NCBI GenBank assembly: GCA_003427395.1
Contig: BFEA01000008.1
Span: 4,815,728 to 4,835,986, forward strand
From: Chara braunii
Lineage: Eukaryota; Streptophyta; Charophyceae; Charales; Characeae
Direction: 5' to 3'
DNA length: 20,259 nucleotides
In this document: positions 8,501 to 17,040 of the stretch, one piece after another
Position numbering within the stretch: position 1 is the stretch's first letter
Layout: the number at the start of each line of letters is the position of its first letter
Made by a program: the position numbers and the translations under genes
Notes under the pieces: model-generated
The model's database searches: none
Told to the model about the DNA's origin: nothing
The model's input: only the letters and a program-made list of their open reading frames with translations

Positions 8501-8790
8501 CTTGTGTACGAGATATGGGAGAGGGAACCTGCGAAGATGAAAGACTTGTGTACCTGGTTTTCGAAGGAAGGGGAAGGTGTCCTGTTACTGGGCAACGTGC
8601 AGGCAGGAACAACGTGGGACTTGCTTCGCTCAGGATGTCATGTCATCGCATGCGATGGTTCCTCAAACCTGATGGAGTACTCCACTTTGTTTGTCGATTG
8701 TCACGTCCACAATCCGGATAACAGGTGTCACTTTGAACGACCGAAACCTCAACATTGTGCAGACCGAGACATGTTCCTGAAGCTCAGCGT
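8501..8790 (+). pseudogene. SAM-binding-motif-like C-terminal methyltransferase segment
   Basis: After a frame change near 8500 the coding returns to the frame of 5729: YEIWEREPAKMKDLCTWFS, then GVLLLGNVQAGTTWDLLRSG and CHVIACDGSSNLMEYSTLFV, and HFERPKPQHCADRDMF. The pattern hydrophobic-LG-x3-AGTT-x3-LL-x-SG-x-HVIACD resembles motif I of beta-class N4/N6 DNA methyltransferases (FxGxGTT...AA..lGR..iG.E), which sits near the C-terminus in that class. The Phe-Gly core is altered, so activity cannot be assumed. Frame is lost again near 8790. Confidence 0.45.
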
Positions 8791-8939
8791 GGAAGAGGGA
8801 CTCTCTGTGGAGCTATCTGTTCTGCAATGCACCCACAACACCAACAGATGCAGATTATCTGTACCGTAAGGTGACAGCGATCCAACATCTGCAAGGATAT
8901 CACAACGTCAAACGAGGGGTTCAGTGCGGCAGAGCATGA
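8791..8939 (+). pseudogene. C-terminal end of the methyltransferase-like protein
   Basis: In the frame of codon 8805 the sequence reads LWSYLFCNAPTTPTDADYLY, RKVTAIQHLQGYHNVKRG and ends at TGA 8937-8939. The competing frame ends at TAA 8867 and looks poorer. This is a plausible natural C-terminus or one more break before the polar tail. Confidence 0.4.
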
Positions 8940-9121
8940 AAAGGTTCCAAGCACGGCAAACAAGGAGAGGGGAGGAAAATGAGAAAGAAGAGGAGGCAGA
9001 CAAGAGTCAGAGTGTGATCAACTTGGTGGACCAGTCAGGTGAGAACGAAGAAACATCTGACAAAGAAAAAGCGAAAGAGTCGGGAGAGGAGTTTCAAGAA
9101 AGAGAGCGTGATTTGAGTTAA
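8940..9121 (+). other. Lys/Glu-rich polar tail, possibly coding
   Basis: In the frame of 8924 this gives a Glu/Lys/Ser/Arg-rich stretch (EEEADKSQS, ENEETSDKEKAKE) to TAA 9119-9121. It may be the disordered tail of the preceding protein or only purine-rich untranslated sequence; composition alone cannot decide. Confidence 0.35.
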
Positions 9122-9147
9122 GCGAGTGAGGGAATATGCGGTAGAAA

Positions 9148-9153
9148 AATAAA
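9148..9153 (+). terminator. AATAAA polyadenylation signal
   Basis: AATAAA lies 27 bp after the last possible stop (9121) of the large gene, a sensible place for its polyadenylation signal. The hexamer is common, so the call depends on position. Confidence 0.4.
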
Positions 9154-9280
9154 AGCAAGCAAGGAAAAAGAAGAATGCATAATGCGACGTTCAAAAAGAG
9201 GTAAGGAGAAGAAAACACATTACAACGTATAGTGCATGTGTGTACATGGGTGTCTTCCTACATTCACAGTCGATGGTAGA

Positions 9281-9307
9281 TGTGTGTGTGTGTGTGTGTG
9301 TGTGTGT
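9281..9307. repeat. (TG)n microsatellite
   Basis: Perfect TG dinucleotide run. No gene is seen from 9154 to about 9800. Confidence 0.95.
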
Positions 9308-9574
9308 TACATTACCGATGAGGATGAGATTTTAAAGTATGAAACGATGAGTGTATGTCGGTCAAGTACATATTACATTTTGAGTACGCTTCGAGTTTTT
9401 GACATGAAAATAGAAGCGTGGAATGCACAAATTGTATATAGATTGTGTCGATCGAGAAAAAAACAGCAGTTTGTGTATCGAATTATGCTATTTCTGTATG
9501 GAGAGCGCGATACGAGTTCAAAAATTTTACATTGTTGCTATCTTCGGTGTATGTAATGATGAAGTTTTTTGTTT

Positions 9575-9578
<4 letters not shown>

Positions 9579-9606
<28 letters not shown>

Positions 9607-9608
9607 CC

Positions 9609-9673
<65 letters not shown>
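9579..9673. repeat. Compound microsatellite (CT)n-(C)n-(CA)n
   Basis: CT repeats at 9580-9605 pass into about 20 C residues (9606-9625) and then CA repeats to 9673. Ser/Leu, Pro and His/Thr homopolymer ORFs over it are artefacts. Confidence 0.96.
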
Positions 9674-9676
<3 letters not shown>

Positions 9677-9809
9677 TGCACGCACACGAACACATAATTG
9701 ATAATGCAATGACTTCACACGTTAACAACAAGCAATCCCATTGTGGTGTGAACCAGGGTCATTGCTACAAGTCCAAGGCGAACGCCGATGTAAATACGGG
9801 TGGACGATT

Positions 9810-10602
9810 TAATTAGCAACGGTTGCTATCACCGAGTCGGAAGCAGATGCATTGCGGCAATGGGAAAATAAGTTCAACAATTACAAAACACTGTCAAACA
9901 CCAAGAATGCAGTGACGTGAGAGAAGTTAAGATTCACGGTCCACGATATGAGTATCCTCATGAGTGGCACACGATGGTTAAACAATGACATTATAAACTT
10001 CTACAGCAATATGATAAAGGTTGACAAAATGTGCAGGATTTCCCATCGAGAGTGCGATACGCGATCTAACATGTACGCGAAGTACGCAACGGGTTTGATT
10101 CCGCGAACAACTGTATGTAACTTTTTTTTTTTTTAAACTCATGGATGACAACTTCAGATATCACTATGACAAAGTAGTTAAATGAATCAGAGAAGTATTG
10201 ATCGCAGATACTGACTTGATTTTAGCCCCATACCATAATATTCATAAAAAGCATTGGACACTTGTTGCAGTAGACCTTCGACGAAAAGTTATAGAGTACT
10301 ACGATTCGATGGAACCAAACTCCGACGTTGCAAAAAAGGTAGTCAATAACTTCGCGAGGTACGTGTACGATCGATCAACACAACAAGGAAAGCAAGTCAA
10401 CACCAGACATTTCAAGAAGGTATTAGAGGTGGTTGGTATCCCGAAACAGAAAGACATTCATTAGTGTGGAGTATTTGTACTAGCATACGCATCTCTTTTG
10501 GCAAGAGGTCGGTTGCCACCATTTGAATTCGATATGCACGATATCCAACGCATTAGACGTCGGATCGCACTAGACTTAGTAACAACTAGAGAGGATGTGT
10601 AA
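9810..10602 (+). pseudogene. Ulp1/SENP-like (C48) cysteine protease relic
   Basis: Ulp1-family proteases cut SUMO or related modifiers from target proteins; in plants and algae such domains are often carried by DNA transposons. From about 9840 one frame encodes a Glu/Asn-rich lead (TGA at 9918), then FTVHDMSILMSG and WLNNDIINFYSNMI (9980-10021), the classic N-terminal Ulp1 signature. A T-run at 10123-10134 ends that frame. The next frame gives DDNFRYHYDKVVK, a TGA at 10183, and KKHWTLVAVDLRRKVIEYYD with the catalytic His (10252) and Asp (10303). It then has PKQKDIH with the oxyanion Gln (10447), a TAG at 10462, and CGVFVLAYASLLARG with the nucleophile Cys (10465), ending at TAA 10600. All four catalytic-centre residues remain, but three stops and one frame change make it a relic. 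Part of the N-terminal half of the domain may be shortened. Confidence 0.82.
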
Positions 10603-10789
10603 CATGCAACAGATTGTAGAGGAGATTGAAGGGGTTGAAAGGTGACAGTCATTGAATTGTTCGGTTGCAAGTCACTTATGGCAGTTTGCAAATGTACAAT
10701 GTTATGTACAATATGGAATGCTTTGACCGACAGATCGCAAACGCAGCGACATATACATCAAACTTGTACGTAGTCACACAACATGTTGA

Positions 10790-11000
10790 GGTCTACATAT
10801 GTATGGTGTATGTGAGGTCTGGATATGTATGGTCTATGTTGAGAGCAGAATGCAAAAAGGATGGAAACCAAGAATGTATCATATACCATAAGCATATGTA
10901 TGGTGTATGCAGTATGATGTGCATATATATGGTGCATGCGGTATGATGTACCCCTAATGGTATATGGTACATGATAGTTCACCTACCATATATGGTGCAT
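10790..11000. repeat. Degenerate tandem repeat of CATATGTATGGTGTATG type
   Basis: Variants of (A/C)ATATGTATGGTGTATG recur at about 10797, 10823, 10892 and 10922, continuing into palindromic ACCATATATGGT near 10984. It lies immediately upstream of a TATA box, so it could affect or simply flank a promoter. Confidence 0.6.
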
Positions 11001-11036
11001 GTGGTACCATACGACTACAACCTACCATGGTCTACA

Positions 11037-11043
11037 TATAAAG
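11037..11043 (+). promoter_or_regulatory. TATA-like box (TATAAAG)
   Basis: A TATAAAG box lies 79 bp upstream of the ATG at 11116, a normal plant-type arrangement. Support comes only from spacing and consensus. Confidence 0.4.
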
Positions 11044-11115
11044 CCAGAAGTCACGATTTCGTAGGAAAATTTTGTACATTTTTCACTTAATTCAATTTCG
11101 CAATTTTAGAAAAAA

Positions 11116-11319
11116 ATGTCAGTTTTAACGAAATGTCAGTTAGAAGAGGAGGCACAGGAGGAGGTGTTTTCCCTTAGGCTATCCGATGTGAACAAGGTCA
11201 TGGATGTAGTGGCCACGCATGAGATGGTGGATCCAGACGCCATTCAGGCGTTGAGGGAACAAGTTCTGGAATGTCCCCAGGCTGGGGAAGTAGAGCTGGT
11301 CTATCGGCTTCCGGGGTGA
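11116..11319 (+). CDS. Small hypothetical protein or first exon, 67 codons
   Basis: The ATG is preceded by AAAAAA (a favourable context) and by a TATA box 79 bp upstream. The product is acidic and helical: QLEEEAQEEVFSLRLSDV, ATHEMVDPDAIQALREQVLE, ending GEVELVYRLPG. Codon use looks protein-like and the Glu-rich start is not a simple repeat. The sequence right before the stop (CGGGGTGAAC) could serve as a weak splice donor, so it may be exon 1 of a longer or truncated gene. I recognise no family. Confidence 0.4.
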   Translation: MSVLTKCQLEEEAQEEVFSLRLSDVNKVMDVVATHEMVDPDAIQALREQVLECPQAGEVELVYRLPG

Positions 11320-11564
11320 ACGAGGGTCGCGCCCCGTTTGTGCGACGCGTAGCTGATGCGCTCGATAACGTGATCATTCAGTGACATCTAATCTGTCAGC
11401 ATTTGAACTGAACAACACAAATATCTTACATAAGTAGAAGCTCGTAAATGCTTCTTTATTATTACAGGAAACTACGCAGGAGTCACAAAAAAAGTTTGAA
11501 AATACACTTCAGGCAAAAAACAGTTTCAATTGGCACTCCGAGCAATGTTTTACAAACTAGCTTT

Positions 11565-11655
11565 GTCCAGTGGACCACGGATCAAATATTAAATTGATCA
11601 TAACAAAATCAACAGATACTACACTTGATATTAGCCAAAAGGTCAAGAGTTCTTT
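11565..11655 (-). ncRNA. U2 snRNA-derived sequence, probably a pseudogene
   Basis: On the minus strand the sequence reads ...CTTTTGGCTAATATCAAG then GTGTAGTATCTGTT. It aligns with U2 snRNA nucleotides from about 8 (T at 11648) to about 45, including an intact branch-site-recognition GTAGTA. Similarity resumes at CAATTTAATATTTGATC after an insertion relative to U2. The first bases, the TCTCGG element (here TCTTGA) and the AAGATC (AATATC) are mutated. The Sm site and 3' stem-loops expected next are absent. No upstream plant snRNA promoter element is seen. U2 acts in branch-point recognition by the spliceosome; this copy is most likely a truncated retro-copy or a U2-headed repeat. Confidence 0.7.
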
Positions 11656-11659
11656 ATTT

Positions 11660-13640
11660 TGTATGATTTTTATCAGATGACCAGTCACCTCTTTTCCTTT
11701 TGGGCTATGCAAATGAAGAGTACTATCATGAGGGCTAGCCGCAGTTCTATGTGGACGAGGTGCAGTACCATGGGTGGAGACTGTGGAACATCATTAAGGC
11801 TAAAACGAAGTCAGTATTATTGAGGTCAGCTGGTATGTAACGCCTCAGAGTGACGATAAGAAATCCATAAAAAACGCATGAAGAACAAAGGTGAGCAAAC
11901 CTGGTTTCTGAGAGATAAGTAAGGGCATACTCACACTACGACCGTGTCTTCTCAACTCTGGACATGATTGCAGTCAGATCCATCCAGGTCTTGTCGTCAT
12001 TGCAGTTAGCTACATTTAAGAAAGTGACAGTGTTAGTATAGCAAAGTGTCATGGATGCAGTACTGCAGTGTCAGTTTCCATACGTGGCGTGGATCCAGTG
12101 CCAATATGTGATTTGGTTGCAGTGCTATCAGGGGTAGTTGCCCTCTTATGTTTGAGCGTTCTGTTGTCCGAATGGAGTATGTGTTAGATTAGTGATGTGA
12201 GGGGTAGGTGCATTATAGATGGTAGGCTCAAACACTTCAAGTTTTTGTTTTTCCCTTTTTGTTTTTAACCCCCCAATATTTTTTACCCTTCCCTTGCGAA
12301 GTCTGGAAACTCCTTGCGCCCACCAAAAAACAAATTGGCGCGGACCTTCTTTTGGCTGGCGTCACCAGCCATTTTTCGCTAGTAGGCTGAGCCCTGAAAC
12401 TCGCGGCACGTTAACGGTCACATCGGAAATGGTTGGGCCACCCCTGCAAGCATAGTTGCCTCTCACTTTCAAGAGGATGCATGTTGCCCCCTGCCCTAAT
12501 CAGTGGTGGTCACACAGTGGGGTTGGGCCCCAGGTGGGGGGCGCTGGCGAATGCATAGACTGAGCACTTTGCCAGCAGTTGTGTCTCGCCCCGGTTGACA
12601 ACAGTGCCCCACACACCACACACACTGCACGCTTACACACACACACACACACACACGACGATTGTGTCATGCCATTGTGTCTTCACAGAAATACAGTTTG
12701 GTAACCGTTAGCATGCACACAACATAATCTTTGCCCAAACACTAAAAAGAGATGGTCACTTCCAACCTTTGCCCCACAAACTGTGACCCATTATTTTGCA
12801 ATTCTCCCCCCCAACCCCTCCACCCCCTTATCGCTTGCCTGATATGCAGTTGAAATGCTATTTTAAAAAAACTGCAAACAACAGCCTGCTGTCCTGCTGG
12901 CATGTCAACAACATGCCATGCGTCGTCAATGTTTCAACAGAGTTGTTGTGGAAAGTATGTGTAATTACTGCTTGGATTGTCCCCGACGACATCACCCACC
13001 GCATTCTCTCTATTCATGTCCAACATGCAATGTTGGGCATCCTCTGCCTGCACTTGTAACTGAATTTCCTCCATTCTTCCCAGATGATGAGCAATACACG
13101 CAGCAGCATAAGGTGGAAAACACCTACTGTGTACAGTACCGAAAGACTATCGCCGCCACAATGAGTTGTTACAGACTAGATGATCTTGCAACAACTAAAC
13201 ACCATTACTTTGGACTTGACCCTGCCATCACCTACCCATAGAGAGGGAACATTGGATATGGAAACTCAAGAAACCTCCTCAATTCCGCACTGTGATGGCT
13301 TACCTAAGATATGGTTAGCATGTGACTGACATGCTTTGCATTGTGAAGATTATGAAGGTGTATCCCATGCAGGTCTTGGTTTTCATACGTACCTAAGAGT
13401 CCCTTATCCTCAAATTCATTTTCTTGTTGTTTAATTTCATGATTTTTTTGCATCAGTAATGTTTTGAAGACCAACTGTTGTCTCGAATGGAGTATCGTTG
13501 GCAGGGCATCGGGATCATGGGTAAGCTAAGGAAACATCACATGGAAGAGGTGATGGATGCAAAATTATTTTCAATGCCTAGGGTTCACTATGGAAAAATG
13601 GTCATTGAAGCCCTAGAGAACCCCTTGCAGAGGGATGGTT
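11660..13640. other. Intergenic stretch with no convincing gene
   Basis: Contains a (CA)n run at about 12632-12656 and some Cys-rich short ORFs (12796-13241) without domain-like pattern. A weak C/D snoRNA-like fold at 11844-11912 is noted under findings. No other structure is seen. Confidence 0.6.
12632..12656. repeat. (CA)n microsatellite
   Basis: Short perfect CA run. Confidence 0.9.
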
Positions 13641-14662
13641 CTTTAGGAACTCTTTAAATCACAAACAAGGAATATTCCAGAGAATCAACAGGTCCAAGAA
13701 ATTGAGGAATTTTTCAGTCCTCTCACTAAATCCCTATATGTTGAACAAAAGGAAGAGTTAAAAATACCTATCTCTAAAGAAGTGGTATGAACCGCTTTTA
13801 TGCTCATGGAAAAAAAAGAAGTCCCAAGATATAGATGGACTTCCTACCGAATTTTTGGAAGCTCTTTGCGATTTGCTTACACAAGATCTAATGAATTTCT
13901 ATAATGCGGTATGAATATCGGACCAAATGGGTAAATTTGTAAGTCAAGGAGTATTAATCGTTCTCTATAAAAAAAAGGGTTAAGACTAATAGATCTAACT
14001 ACCGTCCTATTACACTCTTAACTATGGTTTATAAATTAATAACAAAAGTTCTAGCTAATACTCTCTAAGGTTATTGTAGAGATTGTTCATTCATCTCTGA
14101 CAGGGTTTATAACAAGAAGGAATACTAAGGACAATATTCTTCTTGTTAATGAACTTATTAAGCTATTAAGGTAATCAAAACATAATGCAACTTTAATATT
14201 TATCGATTTTGAAAAAGTTTATGACTATGTGGATTAGTTATTTTTAGACAGATGCCTAGAAAAATTTAACTTTGGTCCAAACTTCAGGAGGTGGGTTGGT
14301 ATACTGCATAAGAATGTCACTACAAGAGTTATGATGAATGAAAATGTGGCTCCCTCAATCTCACTTAAAAGTTCAATGAGATAGGAGACCCAATTGCCCC
14401 CTTTCTATTCGACATTATCATAGAAGCCTTCACAACTAACTTATGACATAATAGAGACATTAAAAAAATCAAGGTTTCTGTCATCCCGGAGGAGGTTATC
14501 TTGATATGTTTTCTCTTTGTTTATTATTTTTTCAACATGGTGTACGCGTCAAAAGATAATTTAGACGAAATTCAAAGATTGATGGATAAGTTATGTCGTC
14601 TGTCTAATATGAAGGTGAATTAGGGTAATAAAACGTTAGGATGGTGGATTCGTCATCAAGGG

Positions 14663-14965
14663 TTGAGGTCTCCAGAAAAACCGTATGTTAAGTGGTTGCC
14701 TCTGAATACTCAAGTTAGAGTGTTGGACATCTCTCTATCAACTATGAGAAAGCCTACCACTCAAAACGAGACTATAATTCAACAGGCGAATTCTAAATTA
14801 GAACTCTTGAAAGGAAAATATATTTATCTCTTTGGTCGTTCTTGGGTAATTAATAAATTAAATGTAGTCTTTGCCGCCGTTTTATATAAATCGGTGATAT
14901 GGGTATGGGATAAGAAAACATTTAAAGCATTACAGCGCCAACTAGCTGTCTTCCTATGGAAATGA
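14663..14965 (+). pseudogene. LINE ORF2 fragment downstream of the reverse transcriptase core
   Basis: The longest intact piece of the LINE (100 codons): VKWLPLNTQVRVLDISLSTM then a helical region and GRSWVINKLNVVFAAVLYKS VIWVWDKKTF. It matches the thumb/connection region that follows the YADD block in plant LINEs. The first codon is not a real start. Confidence 0.7.
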
Positions 14966-15544
14966 AATCATGAGTTTGATCATGTTATTTCTAGGGTGGC
15001 GTGGCGGTTAATTATACAACATAGGTTTATTTCACCCACAGGCTATGTAAAGTGGGTTAGTTTGGGAACAGATTAGACACATGAAAGCATTGATTCTCTA
15101 ATGTGGTTAGAAATAGATCCTTGTCTCTTTTAAAGGGATCGTCGCATGAACTGACTGATCAAGGTACTACTGATAGGCAGACGACGATATTAAATTTACG
15201 TAATGACTCATTTTGGACCAGTATCATAAGAATATGGCGCAAACTATCAATGATAAATAAACATTTTCTTGAAAGATGGGAGGAAGTTTGTCAGCAATTG
15301 CTATTTGACAATCCTCTAATAAGAGATTATCTAGGGTGTACCTTTCACTTTATAGACTCTCCTTGGAGAGGGTGGGTGGTATAGTAAGGGTTGAGGATAT
15401 TGTGAGACAAATGAGTGGGTTTACCTATCAGATTTACGACCACGACTCATATATTGTCATCATTCTAAGGAGGCTTTAAAGAGACTGATTGAGCTCTTAC
15501 CCTTGGATCGGTTCCGTATTTTATAAAAGGGGCTTAAATTTCTA

Positions 15545-16381
15545 ATGAGCGATTATGTTACTATTATAGATGTCCCAAATAGTGTGGATAATGTCTTAGA
15601 GGTTCGTGAGAATGGTAGAGTTTTCCTCTCTCTATATGAGTTAGCTCAGGATCATTTTGTAATAATTAATGATCAGGATACTACTAAATGGGTAAGTAAG
15701 AATCAAGTTTTCATAATAAAGCACAAGAATAAATGAGTGACCTTCAAACCGAACATATTCACTAGTCATTTGATCTTTTATTCGGCTAACTGAAACTGGT
15801 CTAGATCATTAGTAAAAGGTAAGCATTCCTTAATTTGTCTTCATACTTCGTCTGTTAGATCCTCGTATTGTATGCTTCGTCCTATGATTAATTTAAGAGA
15901 TAAAGTGGAAGAAATATGGATGAAACATCTTAACATTAGTAAAAAGTCATTAAGGACAGTTAAGTGGTTTAGAATGATCAAGGACAAACCAACTAATGTT
16001 GTTTCTCTGCAATAGCAAATAGAGCATAGATGTCTGCCTACTAATGATTGACTTATAAATAAGACTTTATTGGAAAAAATAGGGGTGACATTCCCATAAA
16101 GTCAATTTTGTAAGACAACTTTTTCGTCTAGGTTAATCCTAGAGAATAGTAGAGACCATTGAACATATTTTTCTACACTTCCTGAGGGCAATTTGACTCT
16201 GGAAATGGTGGGATTGTATTTTGTCTTAGCCTGGGAACTACAATTCAGTGGTCATGGGACTGAAAGACTCTTTTTTTTTTCTTCTTGGAATCCAGAGGAT
16301 ATTGATGAAATCTCACAAAATTTATTCACTATAGGAAGAAGGGTTGTTTTATGGGCTATCTGGGTAAGAAGGTGTACCTAG
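15545..16381 (+). pseudogene. LINE ORF2 C-terminal fragments
   Basis: Broken pieces: 15545-15736 (63 codons), then LRDKVEEIWMKHLNISKKSL and HRCLPTNDWLINKTLLEKIG around 15890-16090, and 16193-16381 (62 codons). The order and the Leu-Pro-Thr-Asn segment resemble the zf-RVT region of plant LINEs, but the cysteines are mostly missing. Several stops lie between the pieces. Confidence 0.55.
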
Positions 16382-16460
16382 GAGATGGAAGGAGCTAGGG
16401 TGGACGGCCCAAATTTTACTTATTCTATTAAGCAACAAATACAAATACAAATTGTCATGA

Positions 16461-16924
16461 AATGAGGGCGGGTTAAATAAAATAATTAATTCTTATTCTT
16501 CAAAACAGAAATATTTTAACACATACAACAATTCTATCAATGTTGGTTGGGGGGAATCCAAGGGGGAAAGTTAGGGTAGATTAAGTGAGAAGGGGCAGGG
16601 GGATTGGATTGAGAAGAAGTGTTCGGGGATTATCGACTGAATTTTAATGAGTGGACACTTATTGACAATGCATCATCTTTACATCCCCTAACTGAATTCT
16701 CAGATGCCTTTGCTCCCCATAAGTTGGGCATAGTTTCAAGAGCATGGTTCGGTTATGAGTATGAGTAGGTAAGCAAGATGTTCATTTCAGTTCAATAGGT
16801 TTGCATGTTGTAGGATATCACGGCTTCATTATTTGATTTGACGTCTTTTTAATGGGTGAAAAGGTAGCGCCTACAATCCATTGTAACCTTGTATAGACTC
16901 AATCATCCATTGATATTGGTTTGA
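16461..16924. other. No gene seen
   Basis: AT-rich sequence after the LINE; may include the element's 3' untranslated tail, but no poly-A or target-site duplication is evident. Confidence 0.5.
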
Positions 16925-17040
16925 GGTTATACTACTCAATGAAGATCCAAAGTTGTTTAATAAGACGTTGAACCCGATTTCTAGCAGGTGATGCTCCCCA
17001 CAAATAGATGGAGCAGTGTTAAAAAAATACATAAAAAAAT
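16925..17040 (+). mobile_element. tRNA-derived SINE-like copy, plus strand
   Basis: An A-box-like TACTCAATGAAG near 16932 and a B-box-like GTTGAACCCG near 16967 are about 33 bp apart, as in tRNA genes. They are followed by ATTTCTAGCAGGTGATGCTCCCCAC-type sequence shared with the copy at 18061-18245, and by an A-rich end (about 17021-17038). It is short and diverged. Confidence 0.45.

Larger units (their letters stand above)
5163..8939 (+). pseudogene. Degraded large gene: ParB-like domain plus C-terminal DNA methyltransferase-like segment
   Basis: One coding history runs across this span in pieces: frame from 5163 to 5750, the next frame from 5729 to about 8170, the first frame again at about 8196-8500, the second at about 8500-8790, the first at about 8790-8939. 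In-frame stops lie at 7292 (TAG), 7943 (TGA), 8280 (TGA), 8403 (TGA) and 8937 (TGA, probably near the natural end). Domain order is unknown N-terminal domain, acidic linker with a basic patch, ParB/Srx-like domain, unknown central region, and a segment resembling the SAM-binding motif of N4/N6 DNA methyltransferases. Fusions of ParB-like and DNA methylase domains are known from phages and prokaryotic mobile DNA; a eukaryotic copy would most likely be mobile-element cargo. The expected methyltransferase catalytic DPPY/NPPY-type motif is not visible, perhaps lost near 8170-8190. Assignments rest on motif recognition only. Confidence 0.6.
13640..16460 (+). mobile_element. Decayed non-LTR (LINE) retrotransposon, ORF2 reverse transcriptase and C-terminal region
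   Basis: Translated pieces in shifting frames follow the order of plant LINE ORF2 proteins. EIEEFFSPLTKSLY comes first, near 13700. Next is DIDGLPTEFLEAL near 13830, then GVLIVLYKKKG and NYRPITLLTMVYKLITKVLA (13997-14056), the hallmark of LINE reverse transcriptases. FIDFEKVYDYVD (motif A, Asp at 14205) and GDPIAPFLFDIIIEAF (from 14384) follow. The catalytic YADD position reads YFFN (14525-14536), so both Asp are lost. LNTQVRVLDI and GRSWVINKLNVVFAAVLYKS follow near 14700-14900, and a zinc-binding-RVT-like end (HRCLPTNDWLINKTLL) near 16030. Many stops and frame changes show it is dead. The apurinic endonuclease and ORF1 are not visible, suggesting 5' truncation; the 3' end near 16460 is approximate. 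Confidence 0.85.

Noticed and set aside
9423-9816. ORFs with His-Thr or Val-Cys runs
   Set aside because: They are translations of the CT/C/CA compound microsatellite.
12796-13241. Cys-rich ORFs (CNYCLDC, CPTC) as a zinc-finger protein
   Set aside because: The spacing does not fit a known finger, the flanks are not protein-like and two frames overlap without preference.
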